From: Bordetella parapertussis
Lineage (GTDB): Bacteria > Pseudomonadota > Gammaproteobacteria > Burkholderiales > SG8-39
Direction: 5' to 3'
Length of the DNA stretch: 44,457 nucleotides
Assembly (NCBI GenBank): GCA_945862265.1
Contig: CAMAXP010000038.1
Location: forward strand, 1-44,457
The notes beneath the pieces are model-generated. The model was not told where the DNA came from. It searched no databases and was given only the letters and a program-made list of their open reading frames with translations. The position numbers and the translations under genes were made by a program. Numbering within the stretch: the stretch's first letter is position 1; the number at the start of each line of letters is the position of its first letter. Below are positions 14,429 to 24,133 of this stretch, in pieces.

Positions 14429-16561
14429 TTACTGTACTGCGGCGGTACCGCCCGCGGAAGGCGTTGGTGTGAACCCGGGGGCGATCCCTAGGTCGACCAC
14501 GATGCTGCCGCTGGCGTCGACCGTGGCGCGGGACCCGGCAGGCAGCACCAGCGTCGAGGAGGCCTCCTGGATCACGCCGGGGCCGGCGAGCACCTGGCCG
14601 ACCGCGAGCGATTCGCGTTCGTACACTGGGACATCCACGTACGCCGATTGCGCGCCGACCCAGACCTTGCGGGTACCCCGCACGGCGTGTGCGCCGGAGA
14701 CCGTGCCCGTAGGCACGCGCAGGTCGGAGTTGCCGGCCGTCGCAGTCACCGCCACGCGGATGTTGACTACCTCGATCTCGCCGACCGGCGGCACCTGCCC
14801 GAAGGTCTGCTTGTACGCCGTAAAGAACGCGTCGCGGAGTGCTTGCGCGGAGGACGGTCCGGCGGGAAGGTCGGTGACGATCTCGAAGCCCTGGCCGAGG
14901 AAGCGCAGGTCGGCCGCACGGGCAAAGGAAGGCTGTACGCCGGGGTTCGCGAGCGTGGCGGCGATGACGCCGCGCGCGTCGTCCTCGAGCCGGCGGTACG
15001 CGGATTCAAAGGCGGCCCAGTCGAGCGCGCCGAGGCGCTTGGCGATGGTCGACATGCGGTCGATCCTTGCCGGCGCCATCAAGAGGCCCAGGGCCGAAGC
15101 CACGCCCGCACCCGGCGGGCACAGCACGCGATTGATGCCGAGGCGCCGCGCGACTTCGCACCCGTGCAGCGGGCCGCCACCACCCGTGAGCAGCAGGGCG
15201 AACTTGCCGGCGTGGTGGCCGCGTTCGGCCACGTGCACGCGGGCCGCCGCGGCCATGTTCTCGTTCACGATGGAGTAGATGCCCCACGCGAGTTCGGGCA
15301 CGCTGATGCCGGACTTGGAGGCCACCTTGCCGATGGCGGCTTCGGCCTTGGCGACATCGATCGCCATCGTGCCCCCGGCGAACGCCTGCGGGTCGAGGTA
15401 GCCGAGCACGAGGTTGGCATCCGTCACCGTGGGCTGCTCGCCGCCGCGCCCGTAGCAGGCCGGGCCGGGCATGGAGCCCGCGCTTTGCGGGCCGACCTTG
15501 AGCAGGCCCAGTTCGTCCAGCCGCGCAATGCTGCCGCCACCTGCGCCGATCTCGATCAGCTCGATGGTGGAGATCGAAATGGGCAGGCCGCTGCCTTCGG
15601 TCAGGCGCTTTTCGCGTCCCGCCTCGAAGCGGTAGCCGATCAGCGGCCTGCAGTCCTCGATGATGGCGAGCTTTGCGGTCGTGCCGCCCATGTCGAACGC
15701 GAGCACGTCGCGTACCCCGGAGCGTTCGCCGAAGAACGAACCTGCGAGCGCGCCGGCGGCCGGGCCGGATTCGAGCAACTGGATCGGTACGCGCTTGGCT
15801 TCGTCCACGTGCGTGAGGCCCCCATTGGAGAGCATCATGAAGAGCGGGGCGCGGATGCCGAGCGCCGCAATCTCGCTGCGCATGAGTTCGAGGTAGCTGT
15901 CGGCAAGGGGCGTGATGTAGGCGTTCGCCACCGTGGTCGTGCTGCGTTCGTATTCGCGGATCTGCGGCGAGACTTCCGAGGAGATCGATACGAACAGGTT
16001 CGGGTGCGCCTTGCGGATCAGGTCGCGCGCGCGCTGCTCGTGCTTCGCATTGGCGTACGAGTGCAGGAACACGATCGCCACCGAATTCACGCCGTCGGCC
16101 AGCAGCTTCGCGGCGGCTGCGAGCACCGCCTTGTCGTCGAGCGGCGTCTGGATCGCGCCGTCCGGCCCGGTGCGCTCGGGCACCTCGTGCCGCAGGTGCC
16201 GTGGAACGAGCGGCTTGGGCAGTTCGATGTGCAGGTCGTAAAGCTCGTACTTGTGCTCGCGCGCCATCTCGAGGGTGTCGCGGAACCCGGCCGTGGTGAT
16301 GAGGCCGGTCGGCGCACCATTGCGTTCGATCAGCGCGTTGGTAAAGAGCGTGGTCGCGTGGATCACCCGGGTGATGTCGGCGTAGGCGATCTTTTCGCGC
16401 GCGAAGAGCTTCTGCACGCCGCTGATGACGCCCTTGTACGGGGCGTCGGCGGTGGTGAGTTCCTTGTGCGAGAGCGAAAGGCCGGTGGCGTGCGAATAGG
16501 CGACGATGTCGGTGAACGTGCCGCCGATGTCGATGCCAAGCGAGTATGCGTTTGTAGTCAT
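14429..16561 (-). CDS. hyuA: Hydantoinase/oxoprolinase subunit A
   Basis: The 710-residue protein is the ATPase-type subunit of the hydantoinase/5-oxoprolinase family, which opens cyclic amides or carboxylates ketones at the cost of ATP. The phosphate-binding motif LGIDIGGTFTD opens the protein. It is followed by HATTLFTNALIERNG, a second acidic ATPase element LAFDMGGTTAK and the GAGGGSIARLD and GPACYGRGG segments of the core. A C-terminal domain covers about residues 520-690. It starts one base after the hyuB stop, so the two subunits are made together. HyuA and HyuB together form the active complex. Substrate cannot be read from sequence; acetone or acetophenone carboxylase relatives share this fold. 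Confidence 0.93.
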   Translation of the reverse strand: MTTNAYSLGIDIGGTFTDIVAYSHATGLSLSHKELTTADAPYKGVISGVQKLFAREKIAYADITRVIHATTLFTNALIERNGAPTGLITTAGFRDTLEMAREHKYELYDLHIELPKPLVPRHLRHEVPERTGPDGAIQTPLDDKAVLAAAAKLLADGVNSVAIVFLHSYANAKHEQRARDLIRKAHPNLFVSISSEVSPQIREYERSTTTVANAYITPLADSYLELMRSEIAALGIRAPLFMMLSNGGLTHVDEAKRVPIQLLESGPAAGALAGSFFGERSGVRDVLAFDMGGTTAKLAIIEDCRPLIGYRFEAGREKRLTEGSGLPISISTIELIEIGAGGGSIARLDELGLLKVGPQSAGSMPGPACYGRGGEQPTVTDANLVLGYLDPQAFAGGTMAIDVAKAEAAIGKVASKSGISVPELAWGIYSIVNENMAAAARVHVAERGHHAGKFALLLTGGGGPLHGCEVARRLGINRVLCPPGAGVASALGLLMAPARIDRMSTIAKRLGALDWAAFESAYRRLEDDARGVIAATLANPGVQPSFARAADLRFLGQGFEIVTDLPAGPSSAQALRDAFFTAYKQTFGQVPPVGEIEVVNIRVAVTATAGNSDLRVPTGTVSGAHAVRGTRKVWVGAQSAYVDVPVYERESLAVGQVLAGPGVIQEASSTLVLPAGSRATVDASGSIVVDLGIAPGFTPTPSAGGTAAVQ

Positions 16562-16562
16562 T

Positions 16563-18179
16563 TTATTTACCGCTTACGTAACCGTTGAGACGGTCGGATT
16601 CAGAGTGTTGCGCGGAGCGCTTTGAGGGCGGACCGAAGCCTCCGCCACCGGGCGTGCGCAGTTCGATCGTCCCGCCGGGCGCGACCACGTGCCGCGCCTT
16701 CGGGTCGCTGCGCTTGCCGTCGATGATCACTTCGCCGGGCGCGCCGGATTCGCCGCCCGCGATGCCCGCCGCCGCCGCCTCGGGCCGGGTGCGCTCGGCG
16801 AGGAAAGTGACCGAGATCGGGCCGGCTGCGCGATTCTCGAACTTGATCTCCTGGCCCGTGCCTCCGCGGAAGGTGCCGGGTCCGCCACCGTCGGCGCGCA
16901 GGCGCCGGAATGCCACATGCAGCGGCGACAGCTGCTCGATCATCTCCACCGGGGTGGAAGAGATGTTGCTCGGCCACGAGAGCACGTTCTGGCCGTCGCG
17001 GTTGTGCGCGGCGCCGTAGCCGCCGTTCATGAAGAAGATGTTGGCGAAGCTCCCGCCGCCCGGGCGCGAACCGGCGAGGTTCACGCACCACAGGGGCGAG
17101 CCCACCGTGGCGATCACCCGGTCGGGCATTGCGTCGGCCAGCGCGCGGATCACCATCATCGGCAGGAAGTGCCCGATCAGCGCCCGCGCGCCGCCGGCGG
17201 CCGGGTGCTGCGAGTTGAGGATCGAGCCCTTCGGCGCGGTGACCTCGATGGGCTTGAGCACGCCTTCGTTGTTCGGCACGTTGGGCAACAGCACGGCGCG
17301 CACGCCGTACGAGGTGTAGGCGGCCGTGTAGGCGAGGCAGACGTTGATCGACATCGGCACCTGCAGCGCGCTGCCGGCAAAGTCGACCGAGATGGTTCCG
17401 TCCTTCACCGTCATCGCCATCTCGAGCACGATGGGCTTGTCGAAGCCGTCGCTGATCGCGGTCTGGCGGTAGACGCCTTCGGGCACGCGGCGGATCGCCT
17501 CGCGCATCGCGGCTTCCGAGCGGCCGTGGATCTCGCGGGCGACATCTTCGAGCGTGGCGAGGTTCTGCTCCGCCATCAGGCCCGCCACGCGGGTCTCGAT
17601 CAGCTGCAGCGCCGTGAACTGGGCGTACAGGTCGCCCATCACCTGGCCCGGCTCGCGCACGTTCTTCCTCAGGATCCGCTCGAAGGTCTGGTCCATCACG
17701 CCTTCGACCATCACCTTCATCACCGGGATCTGCAGGCCTTCCTCGAACACTTCCCGCGCGTCGGCCGAGCGCTGGCGCCCGCCGATGTCCGGCGCGTGCG
17801 CCACCGACCCGGCGAAGCCGACCAGTGTCCCGCCAAGGAAAATGGGCTTTGCCACCGTGATGTCGGGCAGGTGTCCGGTGCCCATCCAGATGTCGTTGGT
17901 GATCAGGGTGTCGCCGGGCTTCAGCGTGTCGGCGGGGTATTCGTCGAGGAAGTGCCGGATCGTGCGCGGCACGGTGTTGATGAAGGAGGGGATGCTGTCG
18001 GTGGCCTGCGCGAGCGACTGGCCCGCGGCGTCGGTCAGCACGCAGGCGAAGTCGTTCGACTCGCGCACGATGGTCGAAAAGGACGTTCGCACGAGCGAGG
18101 CGGCGGCCTCGTCGACGATGGAGATCATCCGGGTCCAGATGAGTTCGAGGGTAATGGCGTCTAGAATTTTGGGTTTCAT
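16563..18179 (-). CDS. hyuB: Hydantoinase/oxoprolinase subunit B
   Basis: This 538-residue subunit B starts with LDAITLELIWTRMISIVDEA and the FSTIVRESNDFACVL segment typical of the family. It continues with ITNDIWMGTGHLPDI, HAPDIGGRQ and a C-terminal GGTIELRTPGGGGFG. It forms the amide-hydrolysing half of the complex with HyuA. ATG 18179 is chosen because the family N-terminus begins here; an upstream in-frame extension has no family similarity and would run to within 9 bases of pncB. It is the first gene of the reverse operon ending with the isomerase-like gene. Gene order here is B then A, the opposite of the fused protein at 30559-34335. Confidence 0.93.
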   Translation of the reverse strand: MKPKILDAITLELIWTRMISIVDEAAASLVRTSFSTIVRESNDFACVLTDAAGQSLAQATDSIPSFINTVPRTIRHFLDEYPADTLKPGDTLITNDIWMGTGHLPDITVAKPIFLGGTLVGFAGSVAHAPDIGGRQRSADAREVFEEGLQIPVMKVMVEGVMDQTFERILRKNVREPGQVMGDLYAQFTALQLIETRVAGLMAEQNLATLEDVAREIHGRSEAAMREAIRRVPEGVYRQTAISDGFDKPIVLEMAMTVKDGTISVDFAGSALQVPMSINVCLAYTAAYTSYGVRAVLLPNVPNNEGVLKPIEVTAPKGSILNSQHPAAGGARALIGHFLPMMVIRALADAMPDRVIATVGSPLWCVNLAGSRPGGGSFANIFFMNGGYGAAHNRDGQNVLSWPSNISSTPVEMIEQLSPLHVAFRRLRADGGGPGTFRGGTGQEIKFENRAAGPISVTFLAERTRPEAAAAGIAGGESGAPGEVIIDGKRSDPKARHVVAPGGTIELRTPGGGGFGPPSKRSAQHSESDRLNGYVSGK

Positions 18180-18256
18180 GGGTTCGGGGAGTGCGAGCAA
18201 GGGCGCAATCGTAGCCTGTCCGGAGGGCGGGTGCCGCAGCGGGTACAATCCGGAGG

Positions 18257-19432
18257 ATGATCATCCAGTCGCTGCTTGACACCGACCTGTACAAGTTCAC
18301 CATGATGCAGGTGGTGCTGCACCACTTCCCGGGGGCGCAGGTCGAGTACAAGTTCAAGTGCCGCAACCCCGGCGTCGACCTCACGCCGTATCTCGACGAA
18401 ATCCGCACGGAGATCGGCGAACTCTGCACGCTGCGGCTGCGCGAGGACGAGCTCGCCTACCTGCGCTCACTGCGCTTCATGAAGTCGGATTTCGTCGACT
18501 TCCTCGGCCTGTTCTCCTTCAACGGCAAGTACGTGCGCGTCGAGGCCGATCCGCAGTTGCCGGGCGAGATCGACATCACCATCCACGGGCCGTGGCTGCA
18601 CACGATCCTCTATGAAATTCCCATCCTCGCGATCGTGAGCGAGGTGTATTTCAGGAACACGCAGCCTAAGGTTGACATTGACGTGGGGCGCCGCCGCCTG
18701 CAGGAGAAGATCGCCACGGTGCGCGGGCTCGACCCCGCGCACCAGTTCAAGATCTCCGACTACGGTACGCGCCGCCGCTTCTCGCTGGCCTGGCACGAGG
18801 AGATCATCCGCACGCTGAAGGATGAGATCCCGCAACTCTTCGCCGGTACCTCGAACGTCTGGCTCGCCATGCGAAACGACCTGACCTCGCTGGGGACCGT
18901 CGCGCACGAATACATGCAGGCCTGCCAGGCGCTCGGCCCGCGCCTCAGGGACTCGCAGGCCTTCGCCTTCGAGATGTGGGCCAAGGAATACCGCGGGGAC
19001 CTCGGGATCGCGATCTCCGACACCTACGGCATGGACGCCTTCCTGCGCGACTTCGACCTGTATTTCTGCAAGCTGTTCGACGGCGCCCGCCAGGATTCCG
19101 GCGACCCGTTCGTGTGGGGCGAGAAGCTGATCGCCCATTACCTCAAGAACCGCGTCGACCCGCGCACCAAGACCCTGATCTTCTCCGACAGCCTGACGAT
19201 CCCCAAGGCGGTCGACATCGCCAGGCGCTTCTCGGGCCGCGCGCGCCTCGCCTTCGGCATCGGCACCAACCTCACCAACGATGTGGGGTTCGACCCGCTG
19301 CAGATCGTGATCAAGATGACCGAGTGCAACGGCCAGCCGGTGGCCAAGCTCTCGGATTCGCCGGGCAAGACCATGTCGAAGGACGAGGGCTACCTCACCT
19401 ACCTGCGCCAGGTTTTCGGGATCGCGCCATAG
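18257..19432 (+). CDS. pncB: Nicotinate phosphoribosyltransferase
   Basis: PncB joins nicotinate to PRPP with ATP to give nicotinate mononucleotide in the NAD salvage pathway. The 391-residue protein has the family start [16 protein letters not shown], the [13 protein letters not shown] substrate loop, the GTVAHE motif with the autophosphorylated histidine, [12 protein letters not shown] and the PRPP-binding GIGTNLTND. Length is normal. The ATG is directly abutted by GGAGG with no spacer, and no upstream start codon is in frame. A TACAAT at 18244-18249 would place the transcript start at about the ATG itself, so leaderless translation is possible. It diverges from hyuB and is followed closely by the MFS gene. 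Confidence 0.96.
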   Translation: MIIQSLLDTDLYKFTMMQVVLHHFPGAQVEYKFKCRNPGVDLTPYLDEIRTEIGELCTLRLREDELAYLRSLRFMKSDFVDFLGLFSFNGKYVRVEADPQLPGEIDITIHGPWLHTILYEIPILAIVSEVYFRNTQPKVDIDVGRRRLQEKIATVRGLDPAHQFKISDYGTRRRFSLAWHEEIIRTLKDEIPQLFAGTSNVWLAMRNDLTSLGTVAHEYMQACQALGPRLRDSQAFAFEMWAKEYRGDLGIAISDTYGMDAFLRDFDLYFCKLFDGARQDSGDPFVWGEKLIAHYLKNRVDPRTKTLIFSDSLTIPKAVDIARRFSGRARLAFGIGTNLTNDVGFDPLQIVIKMTECNGQPVAKLSDSPGKTMSKDEGYLTYLRQVFGIAP

Positions 19433-19458
19433 CCACCGAGAGCGCAGAGGGCAGGAAA

Positions 19459-20667
19459 CTGCGCCTTACGGCCCTCGCGGTGCTGGCCTCCTGCTTCATC
19501 CTCAACATGTTCGGCCGCGGCGCGGGCGACACCTACATCGTCTTCATCGCCTCGCTCGAAAAGGAGTTCGGCTGGTCGCGTTCGCAGCTGACCAGCGTGT
19601 ATTCCGTCTACCTGCTGGTGGGCGGCTGCGTGGCGCCGGTGGTGGGGCTGCTCTTCGACCGCATCGGGCCGCGTTTGGTCTACGGGGCCGGGCTCGCAGT
19701 GCTGGGAGCCGCGTTCTTCCTCGCCGGGTCGCTCGGCAACCTGTGGGAGTTCTACCTGTTCGTCGGCGTGATGATCGGCATCGGCGTGGGCCTCACCGGT
19801 ATGGTGCCGGCCTCGGGCCTCCTCACGCGCTGGTACCGCGACAAACTCTCGGTGGCGATCGGCATAGCCTTCTCGGCCACCGGCATGGGCGCGCTCACGA
19901 TGGTGCCGCTGTCGCAGTACCTGATCGGCGAGTACGACTGGCGCACGGCCTACAAGGTCCTCGGCAGCACGCTGTTCGTGCTGTGCGCGTTGTCCACGCT
20001 GTTCATCCCGTGGAAGCGCTACGCGCGCGGCAACCCGGAGTACCGCGTCGACGCCAAGGAGCGCGCCAGCGCGAGCGGGTGGACCCTCAAGAGCGCCATG
20101 CGTACGCGCATGTACTGGGGGCTCGTGCAGGTGTTCTTCTTTACCTCCACGGCGATGTACACGGTCACGGTGCAGACGGTCGTGTACTTCATCGACACCG
20201 GGTTCTCGCCGATCACCGCGGCCACGGCCTTCGGCTTCATCGGCATGTTCTCGGTGTGCAGCGTGGCGATGAGCGGGATCCTCGGCGAGCGCTACGGGTT
20301 CCGGCAGACCGTCACCGCGAGCTTCGTCGGCACCGCAAGCGGGATCATGGTCCTCTTCGCGCTGACCTACGCCCCGTGGGCGTCGCTGCTCGTGCTGTAC
20401 GTGCTGGTCTTCGGCTTCTGCCAGGGCATGCGCGGCCCGATCGTCTCGACCATCGCAACCCGCTACTTTGCCGGCGCGCGGGTTGCGACCATCTACGGCA
20501 CCATCTACGCAACCAATGCGCTGGGCGCGGCGTTCGGCTCGCTGATGGGCGGGGTGCTGCACGACGTCACCGGCGGCTATCGCGCCGGGTTCGTGTTCTC
20601 GCTCTGCGCGGTGATGGTCGCGGTGTGGCCGTTCTGGACCATCCCGGTGCTGCGCAACTTCCGCTAG
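19459..20667 (+). CDS. MFS transporter
   Basis: This is a twelve-helix major facilitator of about 402 residues. The first loop holds EFGWSRSQLTSVYSVY, typical of the monocarboxylate/oxalate-formate antiporter branch. The motif GLLFDRIGPR between helices 2 and 3 and GERYGFRQT in the second half are the usual MFS loop signatures. The start is unclear because no ATG or TTG fits before helix 1. A CTG at 19459 with GAGG 8 bases upstream keeps helix 1 intact; a GTG at 19480 is the alternative. It follows pncB by 26 bases and may be co-transcribed. A carboxylate substrate is plausible given the branch, and nicotinate is possible from context. Confidence 0.88.
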   Translation: MRLTALAVLASCFILNMFGRGAGDTYIVFIASLEKEFGWSRSQLTSVYSVYLLVGGCVAPVVGLLFDRIGPRLVYGAGLAVLGAAFFLAGSLGNLWEFYLFVGVMIGIGVGLTGMVPASGLLTRWYRDKLSVAIGIAFSATGMGALTMVPLSQYLIGEYDWRTAYKVLGSTLFVLCALSTLFIPWKRYARGNPEYRVDAKERASASGWTLKSAMRTRMYWGLVQVFFFTSTAMYTVTVQTVVYFIDTGFSPITAATAFGFIGMFSVCSVAMSGILGERYGFRQTVTASFVGTASGIMVLFALTYAPWASLLVLYVLVFGFCQGMRGPIVSTIATRYFAGARVATIYGTIYATNALGAAFGSLMGGVLHDVTGGYRAGFVFSLCAVMVAVWPFWTIPVLRNFR

Positions 20668-22010
20668 GCGCCCCAGATCCCCGGGTTGAGCGTGCCGCCC
20701 AGGCCCGGTGCGAACGCCGCGTCCGGCACGGGGCCGGCCTGCAGGCCCTGCATCATGCGCATCAGTTGCCTGCGCCTTTCCATCGCCGGACGCATGTGTC
20801 CCAGCGACTTCAGCACCTCCAGGTTCTGGAGCATGGTGGGCGGGGCGAAGTAGGTCGAGAAACTGGCGAGTTCGACATACCGGTCAAGCAGGGCTGCACG
20901 GACCCAGCCTGTGGTGTCCACTGCAGCCGCGACTGCATCGAAGTGCGAGCTGGCGGGGAGGAAAGGGGCGCTGGGTGCCGGGTAGGGTTCGGGGCGGCTT
21001 AGCGCTTGCGATAGCAACTCCACTGCACGCTGGCGCCAGCCCAGCTCGGCGGCCACCCGGGCGCAACTTGATAGCGCGTAGATGGACTCGTTCGTTGCGC
21101 ATTCCGCTTCAAAGCGCGTGGAAGCCCCGCGCAGGGCCGCGACCCTGAGGGCCGGGGCATGGGCCCGGTCATGGGCCATTGCGTGGAGCTGCACGGCCGG
21201 CACATCAGGCAGCGCGAACGGCTCCCCCGGCAGCGCGAGCAGACCCGCGCGATGCAGCGCGTCCGCGCGCGGCCGCTTGCATGCAAACAGGTTGAGCTGG
21301 AAGGCGTCGGTCCCGGCCTGCGGGTCCCAAGGCACCAGCACGCCCAGGCCGGGGACCAGTCGATAGGTGGAGTAGCCCAGTGTGCCGAGGGCCTGCACCA
21401 GCCCGAGGTTGAGCTTGTCGCCGTGCTTGATCTCGAACATCACGAGCGGGTTCTCGCGACTGAGGAAAGCGCTGCCCCCTGAGACGATGCGCTCCTCTTC
21501 GCCTTCGGCATCCAGCTTGATGAAATCCAGCGCGCTGCAGCCTGTCGCCGCGGCGAGGTTCTCCAGTGTCGTGAGCCGCACCTCTTCGCCATGGCCTTCG
21601 CCCGCCGTGAGGGAGTTCAGCTCGGCATTGTCATCGAGACGCAGCCGTGCGAGCCCGTCGCGGTCCGACAGCGCAAGCTGCAGCACGGTGACCTGCTGCA
21701 GGCCGTTGAGGGTCACGCTCTCGGAGAGGAATGCGGCAGTGGTGGAGGCGGGTTCCACTGCCCAGACCCGGCCTGTCGGGCCGACGGCGCGTGCGAGCGC
21801 CAGCGTGTAAAGGCCGTAATTGGCGCCGATGTCGAGTGCGCGCATGCCCGGCGCCATGCAGCGGCGCACGAAGCCGATCTCATCCTCGAACCAGTCTTCC
21901 TGTTCGAGCAGCACGTACGGCGTCATCAGGTTCACGCGGCTCGGCACCGCGACCTCAAGGCCGCCGGCTACGCGGATGCGCATGGCTTGCATCGGCGCGG
22001 GCTGCGTCAC
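20664..22010 (-). CDS. FkbM family methyltransferase with extra C-terminal domain
   Basis: FkbM enzymes are SAM-dependent O-methyltransferases often found with glycan or polyketide genes. The 448-residue protein has the SAM-binding motif ALDIGANYGLYTLALA (about residue 58), VWAVEP and DFIKLDAEGEE, so the catalytic domain covers roughly residues 25-245. The remaining 200 residues are Ala/Leu/Arg-rich and helical, with no family I recognise. The GTG start overlaps the preceding glycosyltransferase stop as GTGA, so translation is coupled. It probably methylates a sugar or peptide that the glycosyltransferase modifies. An ATG at 21992 is a possible shorter start. Confidence 0.88.
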   Translation of the reverse strand: MTQPAPMQAMRIRVAGGLEVAVPSRVNLMTPYVLLEQEDWFEDEIGFVRRCMAPGMRALDIGANYGLYTLALARAVGPTGRVWAVEPASTTAAFLSESVTLNGLQQVTVLQLALSDRDGLARLRLDDNAELNSLTAGEGHGEEVRLTTLENLAAATGCSALDFIKLDAEGEEERIVSGGSAFLSRENPLVMFEIKHGDKLNLGLVQALGTLGYSTYRLVPGLGVLVPWDPQAGTDAFQLNLFACKRPRADALHRAGLLALPGEPFALPDVPAVQLHAMAHDRAHAPALRVAALRGASTRFEAECATNESIYALSSCARVAAELGWRQRAVELLSQALSRPEPYPAPSAPFLPASSHFDAVAAAVDTTGWVRAALLDRYVELASFSTYFAPPTMLQNLEVLKSLGHMRPAMERRRQLMRMMQGLQAGPVPDAAFAPGLGGTLNPGIWGA

Positions 22011-24133
22011 AGAGGCACCGGCGGCTGGCCTGTGCGCGCGTGCTCGTGCATCCGCTCGAGCAGCGCTTCCAGCGATCGGGTGTATGCAACCGTATCGAAG
22101 AGGCGCGTCGTCATCCGATTGCCGTCCAACCGGGCCTTCAGTTCGCGCAGGCGCTCGGGATGCAAGGCGAGGTCGACTGCGAGGTCCTCGAACTGTGCCT
22201 GCGACGCGGCAACGAGTTCCGGCAGGCCGATGGCGGTGAGCTGGCTGGCCGCGACACGGCTTGCAAAGGACTCCCCGGTGCAGGTGAGCACCGGCAGGCC
22301 CGCCCAGAGCGCGTCGCTCGCAGTGGTGTGCGCGTTGTAGGGCAGGGTGTCGAGGAAGAGGTCGGCCACGCGATGCCGGGCGAGATGGTCTTCCATCGAA
22401 GGCATGCGCTCGGCAAAGACCAGCCGAGCGGGATCGATGCTGCGCTTCGATGCCTCGCGCCGCAGGTTGGCCTTGGCAGCCTCAAGGCCGGTGGAGAGCC
22501 ACAGTACGCTGCCCTCGACCCTGGAGAGGATCCGCATCCAGCCGTCGAACGTCGCGGGGTTGATCTTGTAGTGGGCGTTGAAAGCGCAGAACACCCGCAC
22601 GCCGTCCGGCAGCCCGAGTTCGGCGCGGCTGAAGTCACGTGCCGAGATTGCACGCCCCCGGTCGCCGGGAAAATAACTCGGCAGGCGAGCCACCTGTTCC
22701 GTGAACCCTTCGCTCGGGTTGGCCGGGACGAGCGTTGCGTCGGCGAGGATGTAGTCCATGAACGGCGCGCCCATCGTGCCGGGGTAGCCGAGGAAATTGA
22801 CCTGCACGGGCGCAGCCCGGTGCGCGAAGATCCCCGTGCGCGCATCCTGCGTGTGTCCCCCGAGGTTGATCGCCACATCGATGCCCGACTCGCGCGCGAG
22901 CGCGGCCACTTCACGGTCGCCGAGGCCTCGCACGTCGATGTACCGGTCGACTGCGCGACCGATCCGCTCGGTCATGGCATCCCCGGCACCCGGAACGAAA
23001 GCGAACGCCGTGGTCTCGAAGCGTGCGCGGTCATGCGCTTCGAGTACGCCGGCCATCAGGACGGCCACCGGGTGCATCCGGAAGTCGGCGGAGAAATAGC
23101 CGATGCGGACCCTGCCATCGGCGCCGCGCCGGCCGGGTGGCAGCGGCACCGCGGGCGGCGGGTGGCGGTCGCTCACCCAGGTCTCCGCGGCCCGGCGCTG
23201 CAGGTGCGGCGAAGGGTTCAGCGACAGGATGTGCAGCGGCAGTGCGGCTTTTTCGTCGCGGCCGATGCGCACGGCCAGGTCGGCCAGGCCCGCGTCGATG
23301 CCCTCCCAGTCGCAGTGCTGCAGCTTCAGGAAGAGGCGCACGCCGCGCAGGTAGTCGAAGTCCGGGTTGAGGGCCAACGCCTGCTCGTAGCTTGCCAGCG
23401 CGGCCTCGTGGCGCTTGAGTTTGTCGAGTGCATTGCCGAGGTTGTAATAGGCCGCCGCGAATGCGGGATTCAGCGCAACGGCCCTCTCGTAGGCAGCCAA
23501 GGCCTCTTCCAACCGGTAGAGGTCGTGCAGGGCGTTGCCGCGGTTGTAGTGCGACTCGGGGTGGCCGGGTCGCAGCGCGATGGCGCGATCGTAGCTTGCA
23601 ATCGCCTCACCGAGCCGGCCGAGGTCCTTCAGCGCCAGCGCCCGGTTGAAGTGGGCTTCCGGGTCGTCCGGCATGAGGTGCAGCGCGCGCTCGAGGCTCG
23701 CCAGCGCCGCCTCGGGCTGGCCGAGGTCGCGTTGCAGGATCCCGCGGTTGTACCAGGCGTCCGCAAAGTTTGGTGCCAGCGCGACCGCGCGGTCGTAGCC
23801 CGCCAGCGCTTCCGTCTTGCGGCCGAGGTCCTGCAGCGCGTTGGCGCGGTTGTAGTGCGCTTCGGGGACATTGGCGCGTACTGCGATTGCCCTGTCCAGG
23901 AACTCCACCGCGAGTTGCGGGTTGCCGGTGTCGGTGGCGCTGGTGCCGAGGTATTGCAGGGCCTCGAAGTGGCGCGGGTGGATGCCGAGGATCTCCTCGT
24001 AGAACGCCTGGGCCTGCGGCACGTGCCCCTGCTGGTGCAGCGCGACGGCCTGGCGGAGCAGGGCGGGCACCTCGCCCATGCGCGGGTGTCGCGCGGTCGG
24101 CGGAGGGTGCGCGCCCTTGGCGGCCTTCTTCAC
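22007..24133 (-). CDS. TPR-containing O-GlcNAc transferase (SPINDLY/OGT-like) glycosyltransferase
   Basis: This 708-residue protein consists of about seven tetratricopeptide repeats (residues 25-265; blocks such as AHYNRANALQDLGRKTEALA) followed by a GT41-type catalytic region (about 330-700). Characteristic elements are RIGYFSADFRMHPVAVL, INLGGHTQDARTGIF, FLGYPGTMGAPFMDY, FNAHYKINPATF and the PYNAHTTASDALWAGLPVLT end segment. These enzymes add a sugar from a nucleotide donor to Ser or Thr; in bacteria they commonly modify flagellins or surface adhesins. GTG 24133 overlaps the preceding stop as GTGA. No flagellar gene is in the window, so the acceptor is unknown. The TPR part probably recognises the acceptor. 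Confidence 0.9.
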   Translation of the reverse strand: MKKAAKGAHPPPTARHPRMGEVPALLRQAVALHQQGHVPQAQAFYEEILGIHPRHFEALQYLGTSATDTGNPQLAVEFLDRAIAVRANVPEAHYNRANALQDLGRKTEALAGYDRAVALAPNFADAWYNRGILQRDLGQPEAALASLERALHLMPDDPEAHFNRALALKDLGRLGEAIASYDRAIALRPGHPESHYNRGNALHDLYRLEEALAAYERAVALNPAFAAAYYNLGNALDKLKRHEAALASYEQALALNPDFDYLRGVRLFLKLQHCDWEGIDAGLADLAVRIGRDEKAALPLHILSLNPSPHLQRRAAETWVSDRHPPPAVPLPPGRRGADGRVRIGYFSADFRMHPVAVLMAGVLEAHDRARFETTAFAFVPGAGDAMTERIGRAVDRYIDVRGLGDREVAALARESGIDVAINLGGHTQDARTGIFAHRAAPVQVNFLGYPGTMGAPFMDYILADATLVPANPSEGFTEQVARLPSYFPGDRGRAISARDFSRAELGLPDGVRVFCAFNAHYKINPATFDGWMRILSRVEGSVLWLSTGLEAAKANLRREASKRSIDPARLVFAERMPSMEDHLARHRVADLFLDTLPYNAHTTASDALWAGLPVLTCTGESFASRVAASQLTAIGLPELVAASQAQFEDLAVDLALHPERLRELKARLDGNRMTTRLFDTVAYTRSLEALLERMHEHARTGQPPVPL

